Origin: Bombyx mori
Lineage: Eukaryota > Arthropoda > Insecta > Lepidoptera > Bombycidae
Assembly (NCBI RefSeq): GCF_030269925.1
Contig: NC_085112.1
Span: 3,473,501-3,537,500, forward strand
Length of the DNA stretch: 64,000 nt
Reading direction: 5' to 3'
Below the pieces are notes generated by a model. That model ran no database searches and was not told the origin of the DNA. It worked only from the letters and a program-made list of their open reading frames with translations. Shown piece after piece: positions 45,482 to 56,688 of the stretch. Each line of letters begins with the position of its first letter. Position 1 is the stretch's first letter. Position numbers and translations under genes: made by a program.

Positions 45482-46786
45482 GTCAGGTCATAAGTATTGT
45501 CACACAGTAAAACCTTTTTTTTTAGAATGCTGGCCACAAAAAAGTTTATTGAATTCGAATTTCGAATTGTTCATGAAAATAAAAATGTATACCTTTTAGA
45601 ATTTTACTCATTTTTAAATATGGAGTGGACGCTTAAAGAAGATTAGTGCGTGTTGCAGTTATTGCGTTGCATCGTTGCGGTTACGCGCCAATTCAAATTT
45701 ATAACATACTGAAAAATTTTAATATAACCAAAAGATTCGTTTATCGTACCATCAAACGATACAATGAAGACTCTAGTGTAGATGACAGGTCAAGAAGTGG
45801 TCGTCCTCGGTCTGTTAGGACTCCAGCAGTGATAAAAGCTGTGAAGGCGCGGATTCAAAGAAATCCCAAACGTAAGCAGAAACTGTTGGCCCTTCAGATG
45901 GGGTTAAGCAGAACCACGGTGAAAAGGGTGTTAAATGAAGACTTAGGGCTTCGGGCATATCGAAGAAAAACAGGACATCGTTTGAATGCTCGTCTAATGG
46001 ACCTGAGACTGAAGAGATGCCGCGCTTTGTTGAAGCGGTACGCGGGAAAAAAATATCGGGAAATTCTTTTTTCGGATGAAAAATTTTTTACCGTAGAAGA
46101 GAGCTACAACAAACAAAATGATAAGGTGTACGCACACAGTAGTGAAGAAGCGAGCAACCGTATTCCGCGTGTCCAACGAGGTCATTTTCCATCCTCGCTC
46201 ATGGTATGGTTGGGAGTTTCTTATTGGGGCTTAACAGAGGTACATTTTTGTGAGAAAGGTGTAAAAACGAATGCAGTTGTGTATCAAAATACAGTCCTGA
46301 CGAACCTTGTGGAACCTGTTTCTCATACCATGTTCAATAACAGGCACTGGGTATTCCAACAAGATTCGGCGCCAGCTCATAGAGCGAAGAGCACACAAGA
46401 CTGGCTGGCGGCGCGTGAAATTGACTTCATCCGGCACGAAGACTGGCCCTCCTCCAGTCCAGATTTGAATCCGTTAGATTACAAGATATGGCAACACTTT
46501 GAGGAAAAGGCGTGCTCAAAGCCTCATCCCAATTTGGAGTCACTCAAGACATCCTTGATTAAGGCAGCCGCCGATATTGACATGGACCTCGTTCGTGCTG
46601 CGATAGACGACTGGCCGCGCAGATTGAAGGCCTGTATTCAAAATCACGGAGGTCATTTTGAATAAACTTTAGTGTCATAAGAATCTATGTTTTGTTAAGT
46701 TCATTTTGGTATATGAATGGTTACATAATGAATAAACTTGTTTCAATTATTTTACATTAAACATGTGACAGAATTTATGACCTGAC
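45482..46786 (+). mobile_element. maT (DD37D) transposon, complete with TIRs
   Basis: 1305 bp bounded by inverted ends beginning GTCAGGTCATAA and by TA on both sides (45480-45481, 46787-46788). It holds one transposase frame. The length and ends fit the maT clade of the Tc1/mariner superfamily, known from silkworm. Confidence 0.92.
45646..46665 (+). CDS. maT transposase (DD37D), N-terminus damaged
   Basis: 339 codons. N-terminal paired-type HTH region (RVAVIALHRCGYAPIQIYNI), the SGRPRSVRTP linker, second HTH (MGLSRTTVKRVLNEDLG), then the catalytic core: ILFSDEKFF (first Asp), VFQQDSAPAHRA (second Asp) and SSSPDLNPLDYKIW (third Asp). I count 37 residues between the second and third Asp, the DD37D signature of maT. 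The only ATG that fits the usual N-terminus (45620) runs into TAG after eight codons, in a different frame from the rest; the long frame itself opens with GTG. Thus a shift/stop near the start probably silences this copy even though the catalytic part is perfect. Confidence 0.9.
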   Translation: MRVAVIALHRCGYAPIQIYNILKNFNITKRFVYRTIKRYNEDSSVDDRSRSGRPRSVRTPAVIKAVKARIQRNPKRKQKLLALQMGLSRTTVKRVLNEDLGLRAYRRKTGHRLNARLMDLRLKRCRALLKRYAGKKYREILFSDEKFFTVEESYNKQNDKVYAHSSEEASNRIPRVQRGHFPSSLMVWLGVSYWGLTEVHFCEKGVKTNAVVYQNTVLTNLVEPVSHTMFNNRHWVFQQDSAPAHRAKSTQDWLAAREIDFIRHEDWPSSSPDLNPLDYKIWQHFEEKACSKPHPNLESLKTSLIKAAADIDMDLVRAAIDDWPRRLKACIQNHGGHFE

Positions 46787-47009
46787 TAGGTATTTAGGAA
46801 ATTAGATTTCTTACCCAATTTATTCTACTACTAGCAAAATAATACTTTTAAAACACATGTGACTAAATTAATAATTGTTAAATAATACTTTAATAATACA
46901 ATAATACTTTAAATGCAACCGACGCTTTCAGATGACAACATGAGAAACAATTAATATCATACGATACGATTTTATAAGATGCGATACGATACACCATAGT
47001 TATTTTAAA

Positions 47010-47415
47010 ATACTAGCGGATCCGACAGACGTTGTCCTGTGAATACATACACAAAAATCTATTCAAGTCAATCCAGTCTCTTAGTTGTAGTATAGATAAA
47101 TAACCTAGACACCGACTGCAGCGCCATCTGCCGGGTTCATTTGTAAATCTAAGCCATCCAGGGCGCCACCCAAACGCATACAAAAAAATTCATCCAAATC
47201 GGTCCATCCGTTTAGGAGGAGTTCAGTGATATACACACGTACAGTATCACTACATATGTCCCTATGTGTGCTTAAATCTTTAAAACTACGCAACGGATTT
47301 TGATGCGGTTTTTTTAATAGATAGAGTGATTGAAGAGGAAGGTTAAATAGTAGAGAAATCAATAATAAATTACGGTTTCCGAAGCGAAGCGAGGGCGGGT
47401 CGCTAGTAATTATAT
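47010..47415 (-). mobile_element. Dispersed repeat with 'actagcgg...ccgctagt'-type ends
   Basis: Bounded by 'actagcggatccgacagacg' at 47013 and 'gcgagggcgggtcgctagta' at 47406, a mobile repeat form common in moths. A minus frame is open for about 100 codons but matches no family I know. Class uncertain. Confidence 0.5.
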
Positions 47416-47891
47416 AAGAATACATTGTTAAGATTTACACATTATAAATAAATAATTCATAAATACGTTACGCAAAAAAATTGTTCAGAAAATTCATAAT
47501 CTGCTTACTGTGGCGAGGAGATCTTACACATTAGAGTCAATTTGGGGTCATTGATTCTAACAATGGAGGTACTACTAACATCTCTCCATTCAACCGTAGT
47601 ATCTTCAGAATATTTTTCCAACTAACTCTCTCATTTATCCGCATTCGGTAGCACACGGTAGCATTCGGTAGCACCTCTCTGTTGACATTTGTCACGAATC
47701 AACTGTATAATCTTGAGCAATAAAAATTCTCCCTCCAAGCTACGTAAATTGTATTTACATTATTGTGTCTAAGGGCTCCGCAAGAAGAGCTCTAGGTTTC
47801 AGTACAATCGAGAACTGCCTCTTTTAGTGATGTACGGCTTGCCTAAAACCTGTGATGTGTTGGAACATCCCTGGGCTTAGGTACCCGATTT

Positions 47892-48088
47892 TCATTTTTT
47901 CGCATGATTATGAACATTATTAATTTTTATAATCTGATCATCGTAAGTGTATACGAAAGCCCGACATCCCCTCGTGTTGTGGGTGGAACAGATCCATCTT
48001 ATCTTAGATCCTGTTACAATTTGCAAACAAAACGTAAAATCATCGATCCTAATCATCTTCTTCCCTCGTTGTGACAGCACGTACATTA
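47892..48088 (-). CDS. mod(mdg4): Alternative terminal exon FL20 (FLYWCH)
   Basis: 197 nt after acceptor 'gtatttgatttcttacag', phase bases TA. MYVLSQRGKKMIRIDDFTF then RWIC-x7-C-x17-HNH, AKK and TGA. An ATG opens the exon, but the phase shows it is read through from upstream. First member of the FL20-FL25 subgroup, which shares FTF/YTF and CSTHN. Confidence 0.9.
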
Positions 48089-49049
48089 CTGTAAGAAATC
48101 AAATACGATTATATTATGTACTTAAATAGCAGTAATATATTGTCTGATTGAAAACTTATTCTATAAAATACCATGTGCTACTAGTATAAAAAATAAAATA
48201 ATTATTTTTATTTATTTTTTCTCCTTGACATCTGTCTCTCCGATCTATCTATCTGCCTTAAGCGATAGTACCCTGGGCCTAAGACCGCAGATCAAGGTTC
48301 TGATGCACCTTCCCCGTTTTAGTAGGGAACTCAAAGAGTCTATGCTCACTTATTGACAATGAAAAGAAGATGAAGAATGATCACCTCACCTTATAAAAGA
48401 GGAATTCAGCCTTTTTACTTCACATCGAAAGTTTGCTGTATTCTTCTCTAAAAGTTATCTTTATTGGATCATTTCTAAATGTAACGGAATTGTTAAAATA
48501 ACTTAATTTTTTTTTAAAAATTCAATGTTTTACTAGTTTCATTACACATATAAATATTGAGTTAGCTTATTTATTTTAAATTTTGTACGGTACGCAATCG
48601 TATCCATTTGCTATCTCCTGTAATGCTGATAGACAGTTGCTACATAAGGCAGCTTTTGAAAAATATGTGGCCTTTCTCGATAATGAGCTTGGGGTGGAAC
48701 CCCCCTACTCTACGTCAGGTGTAAGAGTGCAGGGGAGACGTTTAATGCGGTAGGGCCCTAAAACTCCTTGGACTTGCGGCCTGCTCCCAACATCTGCAGA
48801 TCTTCAAGTCCCACATACCACACGCACCCCCTAGGTGCAGGGACCTCGTAGGAAGTTCGGCCCCGGGCCCGAAAAAATTAAAAAAATAGATCGGAGAGGT
48901 AGAGGTTGAGCAGTGCGCCAATGGACTGTGCCAGTGCGCTGTAAAGTTGATGCTTAAGTGCGACCTGTTGGTGTTATATTGAGTCCAAGCCCGGTATTGC
49001 TGGTTCTGATCCAGGGGATTGTCTGGGAACACCAATGAAATGACGTAGA

Positions 49050-49460
49050 GACTTTTTGGCGGGAACGCGAGGAGTGAAGTGTGATTTTGTTTTATTTTGT
49101 CTAATTAGTGTTTCTTCAGGTTTAAATGTGTAATAAAGGTGGTTTTATTAACTGTTTAATATCTGTGAAAGTGCACAAATGTGGGAAAATGAAACAAAGC
49201 CGCTGGACGTAACTTCTCGGGATCCTCCAATAAGTCCACTGAAAAAATCTCAGTAAATAACCACCATTTTACTAAGATTATATCTCATTCCATCTTATCT
49301 CATTTCATTTCATCCCAGTTGATTAATGTCTCAAATTAATCATCTTCATTTCATTTCTTTTCACTCCATATTATCTTTTTTTATAAAAATAAGAATATAA
49401 ATTAAAACAAGGAATGACTTAAAGGTCTTAGTTACCAGATAATAAAATCCCTTTAAAAAA
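49050..49460 (+). repeat. Dispersed ~420-bp repeat, copy 2, with 12-bp flanking repeats
   Basis: Matches 41540-41970 throughout. Direct repeats 'aaatgacgtaga' flank it at 49038-49049 and 49461-49472, and its 3' end is an A-run. The flanking repeat argues for target-primed insertion of a SINE-like or processed sequence. I do not recognise the family. Confidence 0.75.
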
Positions 49461-50233
49461 AAATGACGTAGACATTTGACAGCCAAATGTTGTTGACGTT
49501 TTGCCATTCTTGGTCAAGGTAATCCCTTCTTCTCTAAAAGGAATCGGAAAAAATATGGGGTCCAACACGCGATCTACCTTGTCCCGCATTGTACAGGGAT
49601 ACAACACGGTTGCAACTACAGCATATATGTGTCAACAAAAAATGAAGTCAAAGGTCTACAAATTGTAGTGTCATATTATGACTTAAAACAAACGTTACAC
49701 CTCTAAACGGTACAAAACTTTGCAAAAACTCTGACACCACTAACTTCTTTCATTTTATATAATTAAATCTTTTTTATCATTGTTTTTTTACCTTTGTTCC
49801 TCGCAATTGAATATCAAGTTATGCAACAACCTCAGTAAAAAAGCATGCGAGTTTGCCACTGTTTAAATCTTGGCTAAAGTGACTCGGGTTAGAGTGAGTG
49901 ACCTCGATTCAAAATATTCCTCTTTAATAATAAATGACGCTGATTTAAACGAGTATAATGTTTTATTGATTTTAAATAACCTTACTGTTTTATATCAGAT
50001 CTTATTTATCAGAATAATACGACACAAATAAACTCAGCAACGCCTCGTCATTATCAAATTTGACACTGTTAATAAAAGCTGCTCAACAACCCAGTCAAAT
50101 TTGGACGAACTCATATTCGTTTGGTTAGGTTAATCATCTCTGTCTAAATTGTCATCAAAATTTCAGACAGTGCATCTCCCAATGCCTAACAGCAGTTAAT
50201 AGTTTGCATATTTTTTTAAAACACAACATTGCT

Positions 50234-50239
50234 TTTATT
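50234..50239 (-). promoter_or_regulatory. AATAAA polyadenylation hexamer for FL21
   Basis: Minus-strand AATAAA 19 nt after the FL21 stop codon. Confidence 0.5.
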
Positions 50240-50257
50240 TTTTACATTAAATATTTT

Positions 50258-50478
50258 TTAAGTGTTCTTCAATATCTTACTGTTCCTGATTTCGTGGTTA
50301 TGTTCATTCTTTACTTTGATTATTTCGTTTCCTACTGTGTATAAGTACGCCCGACATTTCTTTCTGTTGTGTGTTGAGCAGATCCATCTCGTTCTGAGGC
50401 CATAGTTCATGTGATGACAGAATGTGTACCCATCAATAGATATCAACATTCTACCTCGCAGCGACGTTACATATTTCA
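50258..50478 (-). CDS. mod(mdg4): Alternative terminal exon FL21 (FLYWCH)
   Basis: 221 nt after acceptor 'gtttttttcttcag', phase bases TG. KYVTSLRGRMLISIDGYTFC then RWIC-x7-C-x17-HNH and a tail EIRNSKILKNT. Strong sequence similarity to FL24 and FL25 in both halves. Confidence 0.9.
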
Positions 50479-52917
50479 CTGAAGAAAAAAACACATTTAA
50501 AGCCGATGAGTAGTTAATTTTAAATTGTATTTTTCATTAGGACATCAATTTCGTGATCATATATATTGTCTTCTTAATAATGGATCTATTTTAAATATTT
50601 AAAGATAATAAACTGTAAATATTGTCCTTATTATACTTAATAATATTATTTATAACTTTTTAATTTTAAAATACTTATCTTATCTAATCAGTTGTAGTCA
50701 GGACAAGTTCCATTTAACAGAACCATAAATTGCTAGAATTTCTACACACCTATTTCTACATTTTAGTATATAAGCTTAATCTATGTGACACAAATAGATT
50801 AAAAAAAACTATACAAAAAGGAAAAAAAACGAAATCGTAGTTCACTGACATATGTATTTTTAATATTGTTACATAAAGTTGTGTTCGCGTGTGAAATCTT
50901 AATAACAATAAAAATATAAGCACAATAAATAAGTTTACGATATAACTCCTCTAAAGAAAAAGGAAAAAAGAGATCGAGCAGTTAATAAAAAAAAAATCAC
51001 ATAAAACAAATTGTATATTGACTACGTGCCTTAAATATAAATAAAGTAATTGAGAATTTTTTTCGAAGTTCCAGTTGAGATGAAAAAAACATGTTTTGAA
51101 AACACAGATGATAATGGGATTCGACTTAAAGATTCTTTATACTACAACGTATCTCATTATAAAACCAATTGACGGATGAACCGTGTTTCTTTTGTCGGAT
51201 GTCTTCGTCTTAGTTAACTAATTCTTGTAACATAAACATATTAAAACTACAAGTATTTATGTTGGACTTAGCAAATGATTGCTACGTATTTAAAGTGTCC
51301 CTTTTTTAGGTTTTATTTGAGCATTTTGCTCAGACCACGGTAATTATCAGGTCTGCTATGATTAATTAAAAGCATGAATGAACTCAACAAAACGCGATGG
51401 CTCCACGCCTGCGACACCTTTAACCTTTATTATATGTGTATCTATTAAAAGTACTCTTATAAATTATTATTTCTTTAAGTATTTTAAGCTGTCATGTTCG
51501 TAAAGTAATATGAACTAAATATGTAATATAAATGTCACTATATATAATGCCAGACTGTTTGATCGCCGTGTCTATCTGTTATTAAATCTGACTACCGGAC
51601 CCCGGTGTATTATATTCAATCCTCAATTGGATTTCGTATTTACATTTTAAATATTTGTTACTCAGAGTTTATCTCGTTCAAAATCAGACTGTTATTATTC
51701 TTGCCTGGTATGTGTATTCGGGTCTATGACAAATCCTAGTTTAAAAACGTTATTTGATAATAGTAGATTCGAATTATGAACCGCTACGTTCGAAGGCTAT
51801 AAAAAATATTGGTTCGTCAAATTCTAAAATATTTAATGACATATCGTCAAACAATTCAGGCCTCTAACGTAGTTCACACTTTATAATTTAATTTCGCTTA
51901 TACTAAATATAGTAACTATTATTCTAAATGTGGACTTAGTTTTTTTTTCTTACGCTACGTTTGTGCCAAACACCGGATAATCGGATTAAAAAATAGAACT
52001 CCCGAATTATTAGTAATGTTTTTGTGACTTACAAATTATCAAACTAAATCGCATGTCATATCCTAGCTTATACTCAGTAGATCTTTATAGTGCAAATAAA
52101 GAACAGAAGTCACTGGAAAGTGCTCTAATATCATTGATATGACCTCATTCTTAAAAATAACATGTTGCGTAGATTCAAACATCCAAACATTTTTTTGTGC
52201 AAAATTACTTAGTAACTTCAAATAAATTTCACTACTACTTCGATTCTCTTTTGGCCCCTACTGTTTTAATACAATTCATTGTGCACAAAAGTTTAGTGAT
52301 AATAATCTAAAAATGGAAAATAATAATTAATTATCCAAGTTTTGTGAGAGCGAAGTTGTCAAGAATAAAAACATAATCAGCCTAAATCATCAGAAACACG
52401 AGGTCGGATCTAGTCTCGGAAAAAAAACAACTTTTGTAGCGTTTTTTTGTTTGTTTAACGCTACTTTTTTTTGCCTTTCTGCAACTAAACCATGATTTTT
52501 AATAAGAATATGTATTTATTAAAATCTTGTTATAAAACTGTCCAAAGAGAAAGAAAAGAGACCAAGATACAACAGTTCTGTATTTGCAGACCGATATTCT
52601 TTTTTTTGTTTTTGTTTAGAAGCTACTGACGAGATACAAGTCAAAAACTGGAAACAAATACATTTTCCGCCTTTGCATAAAACAAAATATTAGTGACAAA
52701 ACGAAATCGAAAATGAATCAAAGTCTTGAGTTATCATTGTCTATAGCCGGCATTAGTAACATAAAATGTTCAATTAGAAAAGTTGAAATATTCGACCTCA
52801 TGACTCTAATGTCGAGAATTGATGCCTCCGATGTCGTGCTAACAGCACAACACACAATCAACGCTATTGGATATATACATATGAACTAGCGACACATTCA
52901 TAGCAGAAAATTAGGTA
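50479..52917. other. 2.4-kb AT-rich intron without recognised feature
   Basis: The longest stretch free of identifiable mobile elements and exons. Only simple A/T-rich sequence and short polypurine runs. Confidence 0.5.
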
Positions 52918-53105
52918 CTAGTGAGTGTGACCATTAAGGAATTTGATAATAAAATTGTTGAGGGTGTGCACCCGTGCCCGGCAGCCCTTGAAGCAATGGG
53001 TGGCACATACCCATATGGAACGGGGGCCTCGCACTGTCTTCGAAGTGAAAGTGTAACCTCCGAAGCTCAATTGAACTCGTCCGCGTCTTGATGTTATGAA
53101 CATCC
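52918..53105 (-). CDS. mod(mdg4): Alternative terminal exon FL22 (FLYWCH)
   Basis: 188 nt after acceptor 'tttgttttgttttccag', phase bases GG. MFITSRRGRVQLSFGGYTF then IWVC-x7-C-x17-HTH and TAG. Isoleucine takes the place of arginine before Trp, and an extra cysteine sits in the Cys-Cys loop (ATHCFKG). GC-richer than its neighbours. A Jockey element is inserted 160 bp upstream of its acceptor. Confidence 0.9.
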
Positions 53106-53331
53106 CTGGAAAACAAAACAAATAATTTAGTACCCATATTTTAATTTAATTTAATCAAAATCCTTTTGAGAACACAAAAAAAGAACTCTCTGCAATAGAA
53201 ACTAAACAAATACTTATTAGATTATTCGAAAATAAAAATAAAATCATGCGACCAAGCATTTTACCTCGGCGTGGAAAAAGCCGCTGCCGTATACGAAGGC
53301 GGGAACGGAAACCGCACCCCCGCCCCCGCTC

Positions 53332-53568
53332 GTGACACGCCCCGCGCCCCAGCCCCTGCTCGCACCTCGCCCCGCGCCCGCGTTCCGTCCCCCGCAACCC
53401 TCTGCCGTCAACGACTTCGCGCTCGTGCGTGACTTCGTCACCGCGGTCAACTTCGACCGTCTGCGATCGTTCGCAGACGCGATACGTAGGTCGGTAACCC
53501 CCGAACAGCGGCTCGCGGCCGCTTTCGACCACATGGACGTTTACGAGTCCGTGTCGCGTACGTTATAA
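53332..53568 (+). pseudogene. Jockey-like ORF1 C-terminal remnant
   Basis: About 78 codons, proline/alanine-rich at first and then an FALVRDFVTAVNFDRLRSFA region, ending TAA 18 bp before ORF2. No gag zinc knuckles are left; the rest was lost in 5' truncation. Confidence 0.6.
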
Positions 53569-53586
53569 AATCTTTACCGGTAACCA

Positions 53587-56469
53587 ATGGCGCAAAAAGG
53601 TAGAGAAAAACCGTATTCCCTTACGTTAGCATTCTATAATGCTAACGGACTCGCGCGGCAACGCGATCAAATTTTTGAATTCCTCCGCGATAATCTTGTA
53701 GATATTCTATTAGTGCAGGAAACCTGTCTGAAGCCCTCGCGTCGCGACCCGAAAGTCGCGAATTACGTCATGGTTAGGAATGACAGACTCACCGCCTCCA
53801 AAGGCGGGACTGCCATTTACTATAGGCGGGCCCTGCACGTTGTCCCTCTCGATACTCCCTCGCTCTCACATATCGAGGCGTCAGTGTGCCGTATCTCGCT
53901 GACGGGACACCAGCCGATCGTCATCGCATCCGTTTATCTCCCCCCGGACAAGCCCCTTCTGAGCAGTGACATCGAGTCACTGTTCGGCATGGGAGACTCT
54001 GTCATCCTGGCAGGCGATTTAAATTGCCACCACACTAGGTGGAACTGCCATCGTACAAACGTTAACGGTAGGCGTCTCGACGCGTTTATAGACGACCTCA
54101 CCTTTGAAATAGTCGGTCCCCCAACTCCAACATGTTATCCGTATAACATCGCGCTCCGTCCGAGCACTATAGACCTGGCATTGCTTAGGAACGTAACTCT
54201 GCGCTTGCGTTCCATCGAAGCAATGCCAGAGCTCGACTCAGACCACCGACCTGTCGTTATGCAGCTCGGTCGCCCTCACAACCCAGTCACTGTTACGAGG
54301 ACCATGGTGGATTGGAATAAGCTGGGCACGTGCCTAGCCGACGCCGCTCCGCCAATCCTCCCTTACGGCCCGGATTCGAATCCATCCCCAGAGGACACCG
54401 TCGAATCCATAAACATCATTACCGATCACATCTCTTCCGCGATCATTAGATCTTCTAAAGAAGTCGATGTGGAGGACAGCTTCCACCGCATCAGACTGTC
54501 CCCCGATCTTAGGAATCTCTTAAGAGTTAGGAACGCGGCAATCCGGGCCTACGATCGTCTTCCCACGCATTCAAACCGGATTCAGATGCGTCGTCTACAA
54601 CGCGAAGTCCACTCCCGCTTAAGCGACGCGCGTAACGATAATTGGCATAGTTATTTAGAACAACTCGCGCCCTCCCACCAAGCATACTGGCGACTAGCTA
54701 GGACTCTCAAATCCGAAACTACCGCTACTATGCCTCCCCTCTTACGCCCTTCAGGCCAACCACCGGCATTCGATGACGATGACAAGGCTGAGCTGCTGGC
54801 CGATGCACTGCAAGAGCAGTGCACCACCAGCACTCAACACGCGGACCCCGAACACACCGAGTTAGTCGACAGGGAGGTCGAGCGCAGAGCTTCCCTGCCG
54901 CCCTCGGACGCGTTACCCCCCATTACCACGGACGAAGTTAGAGACGCGATCCACAACCTCCAACCTAGGAAGGCACCAGGCTCCGACGGCATCCACAACC
55001 GCGCGCTAAAATTTTTGCCAGTCCAACTGATAGCAATGTTGGCTACAATTTTAAATGCCGCTATGACGCACTGCATCTTTCCCGCGGTGTGGAAAGAAGC
55101 GGACGTTATCGGTATACATAAGCCGGGCAAACCGAGAAACGAAACTTCTAGTTACCGTCCGATTAGTCTCCTCTCGACGATAGGAAAAATTTACGAACGT
55201 CTCCTTAGGAAACGCCTCTGGGATTTTGTTACCGCGAACAAAATTCTCATAGACGAACAGTTCGGATTCCGCTCAAAACACTCGTGCGTACAACAAGTGC
55301 ACCGCCTCACGGAGCACATTCTGATAGGACTAAATAGGCGTAAACAAATCCCGACCGGCGCCCTCTTCTTCGACATCGCGAAGGCGTTCGACAAAGTCTG
55401 GCACAACGGTTTAATTTATAAACTGTACAACATGGGAGTGCCAGACAGACTCGTGCTCATCATACGAGACTTCTTGTCGAACCGTTCGTTTCGATATCGA
55501 GTAGAGGGAACTCGTTCTCGTCCCCGTCAACTGACCGCCGGAGTCCCGCAAGGCTCCGCGCTCTCCCCGTTATTATTTAGTTTGTATATCAATGATATAC
55601 CCCGGTCTCCGGAGACCCATCTAGCGCTCTTCGCCGACGACACGGCTATCTACTACTCGTGTAGGAAGATGTCGCTGCTTCATCGGCGACTCCAGATCGC
55701 AGTAGCCACCATGGGACAGTGGTTCCGGAAGTGGCGAATAGACATCAACCCCACGAAAAGCGCAGCGGTGCTCTTCAAAAGGGGTCGCCCTCCGAACATC
55801 ACTTCGAGCATCCCACTCCGTAGTAGGCGCGCAAACACCTCCGCCGTTAGTCCCATCACTCTCTTTGGCCAGCCCATACCGTGGGTCTCGAAGGTCAAAT
55901 ATCTAGGCGTCACCCTCGACAGAGGGATGACATTCCGTCCCCATATAAAAACGGTACGCGACCGCGCCGCGTTTATTCTAGGACGACTCTATCCAATGCT
56001 TTGTAGTCGAAGCAAACTGTCCCTCCGTAATAAGGTAACTCTCTACAAAACTTGTATACGCCCCGTCATGACGTATGCAAGCGTAGTGTTCGCTCACGCA
56101 GCCCGCACCAACTTGAAATCCCTTCAGGTTATTCAATCACGATTCTGCAGGATAGCCGTCGGAGCGCCTTGGTTCCTTAGGAATGTGGATCTCCACGACG
56201 ACCTGGAGCTCGACTCTTTTAGTAAGTATCTACAGTCGGCATCGCTGCGCCATTTTGAGAAGGCGGCACGACATGAGAACCCTCTCATCGTAGCCGCTGG
56301 AAATTACATACCCGACCCAGTAGACCGAATGGTAAACCGTCGACGTCGCCCAAAGCACGTCATTACGGATCCTCCTGATCCATTAACGGTGCTTTTAGGC
56401 ACCACAAGCACCGGTCACCGTCCTCGTCGAACCCGTCGCTTGCGACGAAGGGCTCGACGAGCGAACTAA
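53587..56469 (+). CDS. Jockey-like ORF2: endonuclease and reverse transcriptase
   Basis: 960 codons from ATG 53587, complete and uninterrupted. AP-type endonuclease in the first ~225 residues: YNANGLARQR, VQETCLKP, GDLNCHHTRWNC and SDHRPV, the metal and catalytic positions. RT from about 450: ISLLSTIGKIYERLL, FFDIAKAFDKVW (catalytic block A), GVPQGSALSPLLFSLYINDI and FADDTAIYY (catalytic box). It ends in a strongly basic tail (RRTRRLRRRARRAN). The protein would nick DNA and copy its own RNA at the target. All key residues are present, so it may have been active recently, although ORF1 is gone in this copy. Confidence 0.93.
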   Translation: MAQKGREKPYSLTLAFYNANGLARQRDQIFEFLRDNLVDILLVQETCLKPSRRDPKVANYVMVRNDRLTASKGGTAIYYRRALHVVPLDTPSLSHIEASVCRISLTGHQPIVIASVYLPPDKPLLSSDIESLFGMGDSVILAGDLNCHHTRWNCHRTNVNGRRLDAFIDDLTFEIVGPPTPTCYPYNIALRPSTIDLALLRNVTLRLRSIEAMPELDSDHRPVVMQLGRPHNPVTVTRTMVDWNKLGTCLADAAPPILPYGPDSNPSPEDTVESINIITDHISSAIIRSSKEVDVEDSFHRIRLSPDLRNLLRVRNAAIRAYDRLPTHSNRIQMRRLQREVHSRLSDARNDNWHSYLEQLAPSHQAYWRLARTLKSETTATMPPLLRPSGQPPAFDDDDKAELLADALQEQCTTSTQHADPEHTELVDREVERRASLPPSDALPPITTDEVRDAIHNLQPRKAPGSDGIHNRALKFLPVQLIAMLATILNAAMTHCIFPAVWKEADVIGIHKPGKPRNETSSYRPISLLSTIGKIYERLLRKRLWDFVTANKILIDEQFGFRSKHSCVQQVHRLTEHILIGLNRRKQIPTGALFFDIAKAFDKVWHNGLIYKLYNMGVPDRLVLIIRDFLSNRSFRYRVEGTRSRPRQLTAGVPQGSALSPLLFSLYINDIPRSPETHLALFADDTAIYYSCRKMSLLHRRLQIAVATMGQWFRKWRIDINPTKSAAVLFKRGRPPNITSSIPLRSRRANTSAVSPITLFGQPIPWVSKVKYLGVTLDRGMTFRPHIKTVRDRAAFILGRLYPMLCSRSKLSLRNKVTLYKTCIRPVMTYASVVFAHAARTNLKSLQVIQSRFCRIAVGAPWFLRNVDLHDDLELDSFSKYLQSASLRHFEKAARHENPLIVAAGNYIPDPVDRMVNRRRRPKHVITDPPDPLTVLLGTTSTGHRPRRTRRLRRRARRAN

Positions 56470-56688
56470 CCCATAGACACAGCCCACTGAGTTTCTCGCC
56501 GGATCTTCTCAGTGGGTCGCGTTTCCGATCCGGTGGTAGATTCTGCGAAGCACTGCTCTTGCTAGGGTCAGTGTTAGCAACTCTCCGGTTGAGCCCCGCG
56601 AGCTCACCTACTAACGTTAGGGTGAAGCTGAAGTAGCCTCTCAAGGCTATCAGCATAGGTAGGAAAAAAAAAAAACAAGCATTTTACC

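Larger units (their letters stand above)
53266..56675 (+). mobile_element. Jockey-like LINE, 5'-truncated, with 13-bp target duplication
   Basis: 3.4 kb between direct repeats 'caagcattttacc' (53253-53265 and 56676-56688), ending in an A-run of about 12. Contains the end of ORF1, a complete ORF2 and a 3' UTR whose short copies are found at 8630, 21340 and 40113. GC content is far above that of the host introns. Orientation is opposite to the host gene. Confidence 0.95.

Noticed and set aside
48742..49035. Minus frame of 97 codons
   Set aside because: No recognisable domain; composition suggests a retroelement 3' remnant, not a gene.
53155..53534. Arg/Gly-rich minus frames at 53.2-53.5 kb
   Set aside because: They are the antisense of the GC-rich ORF1 remnant of the Jockey element.
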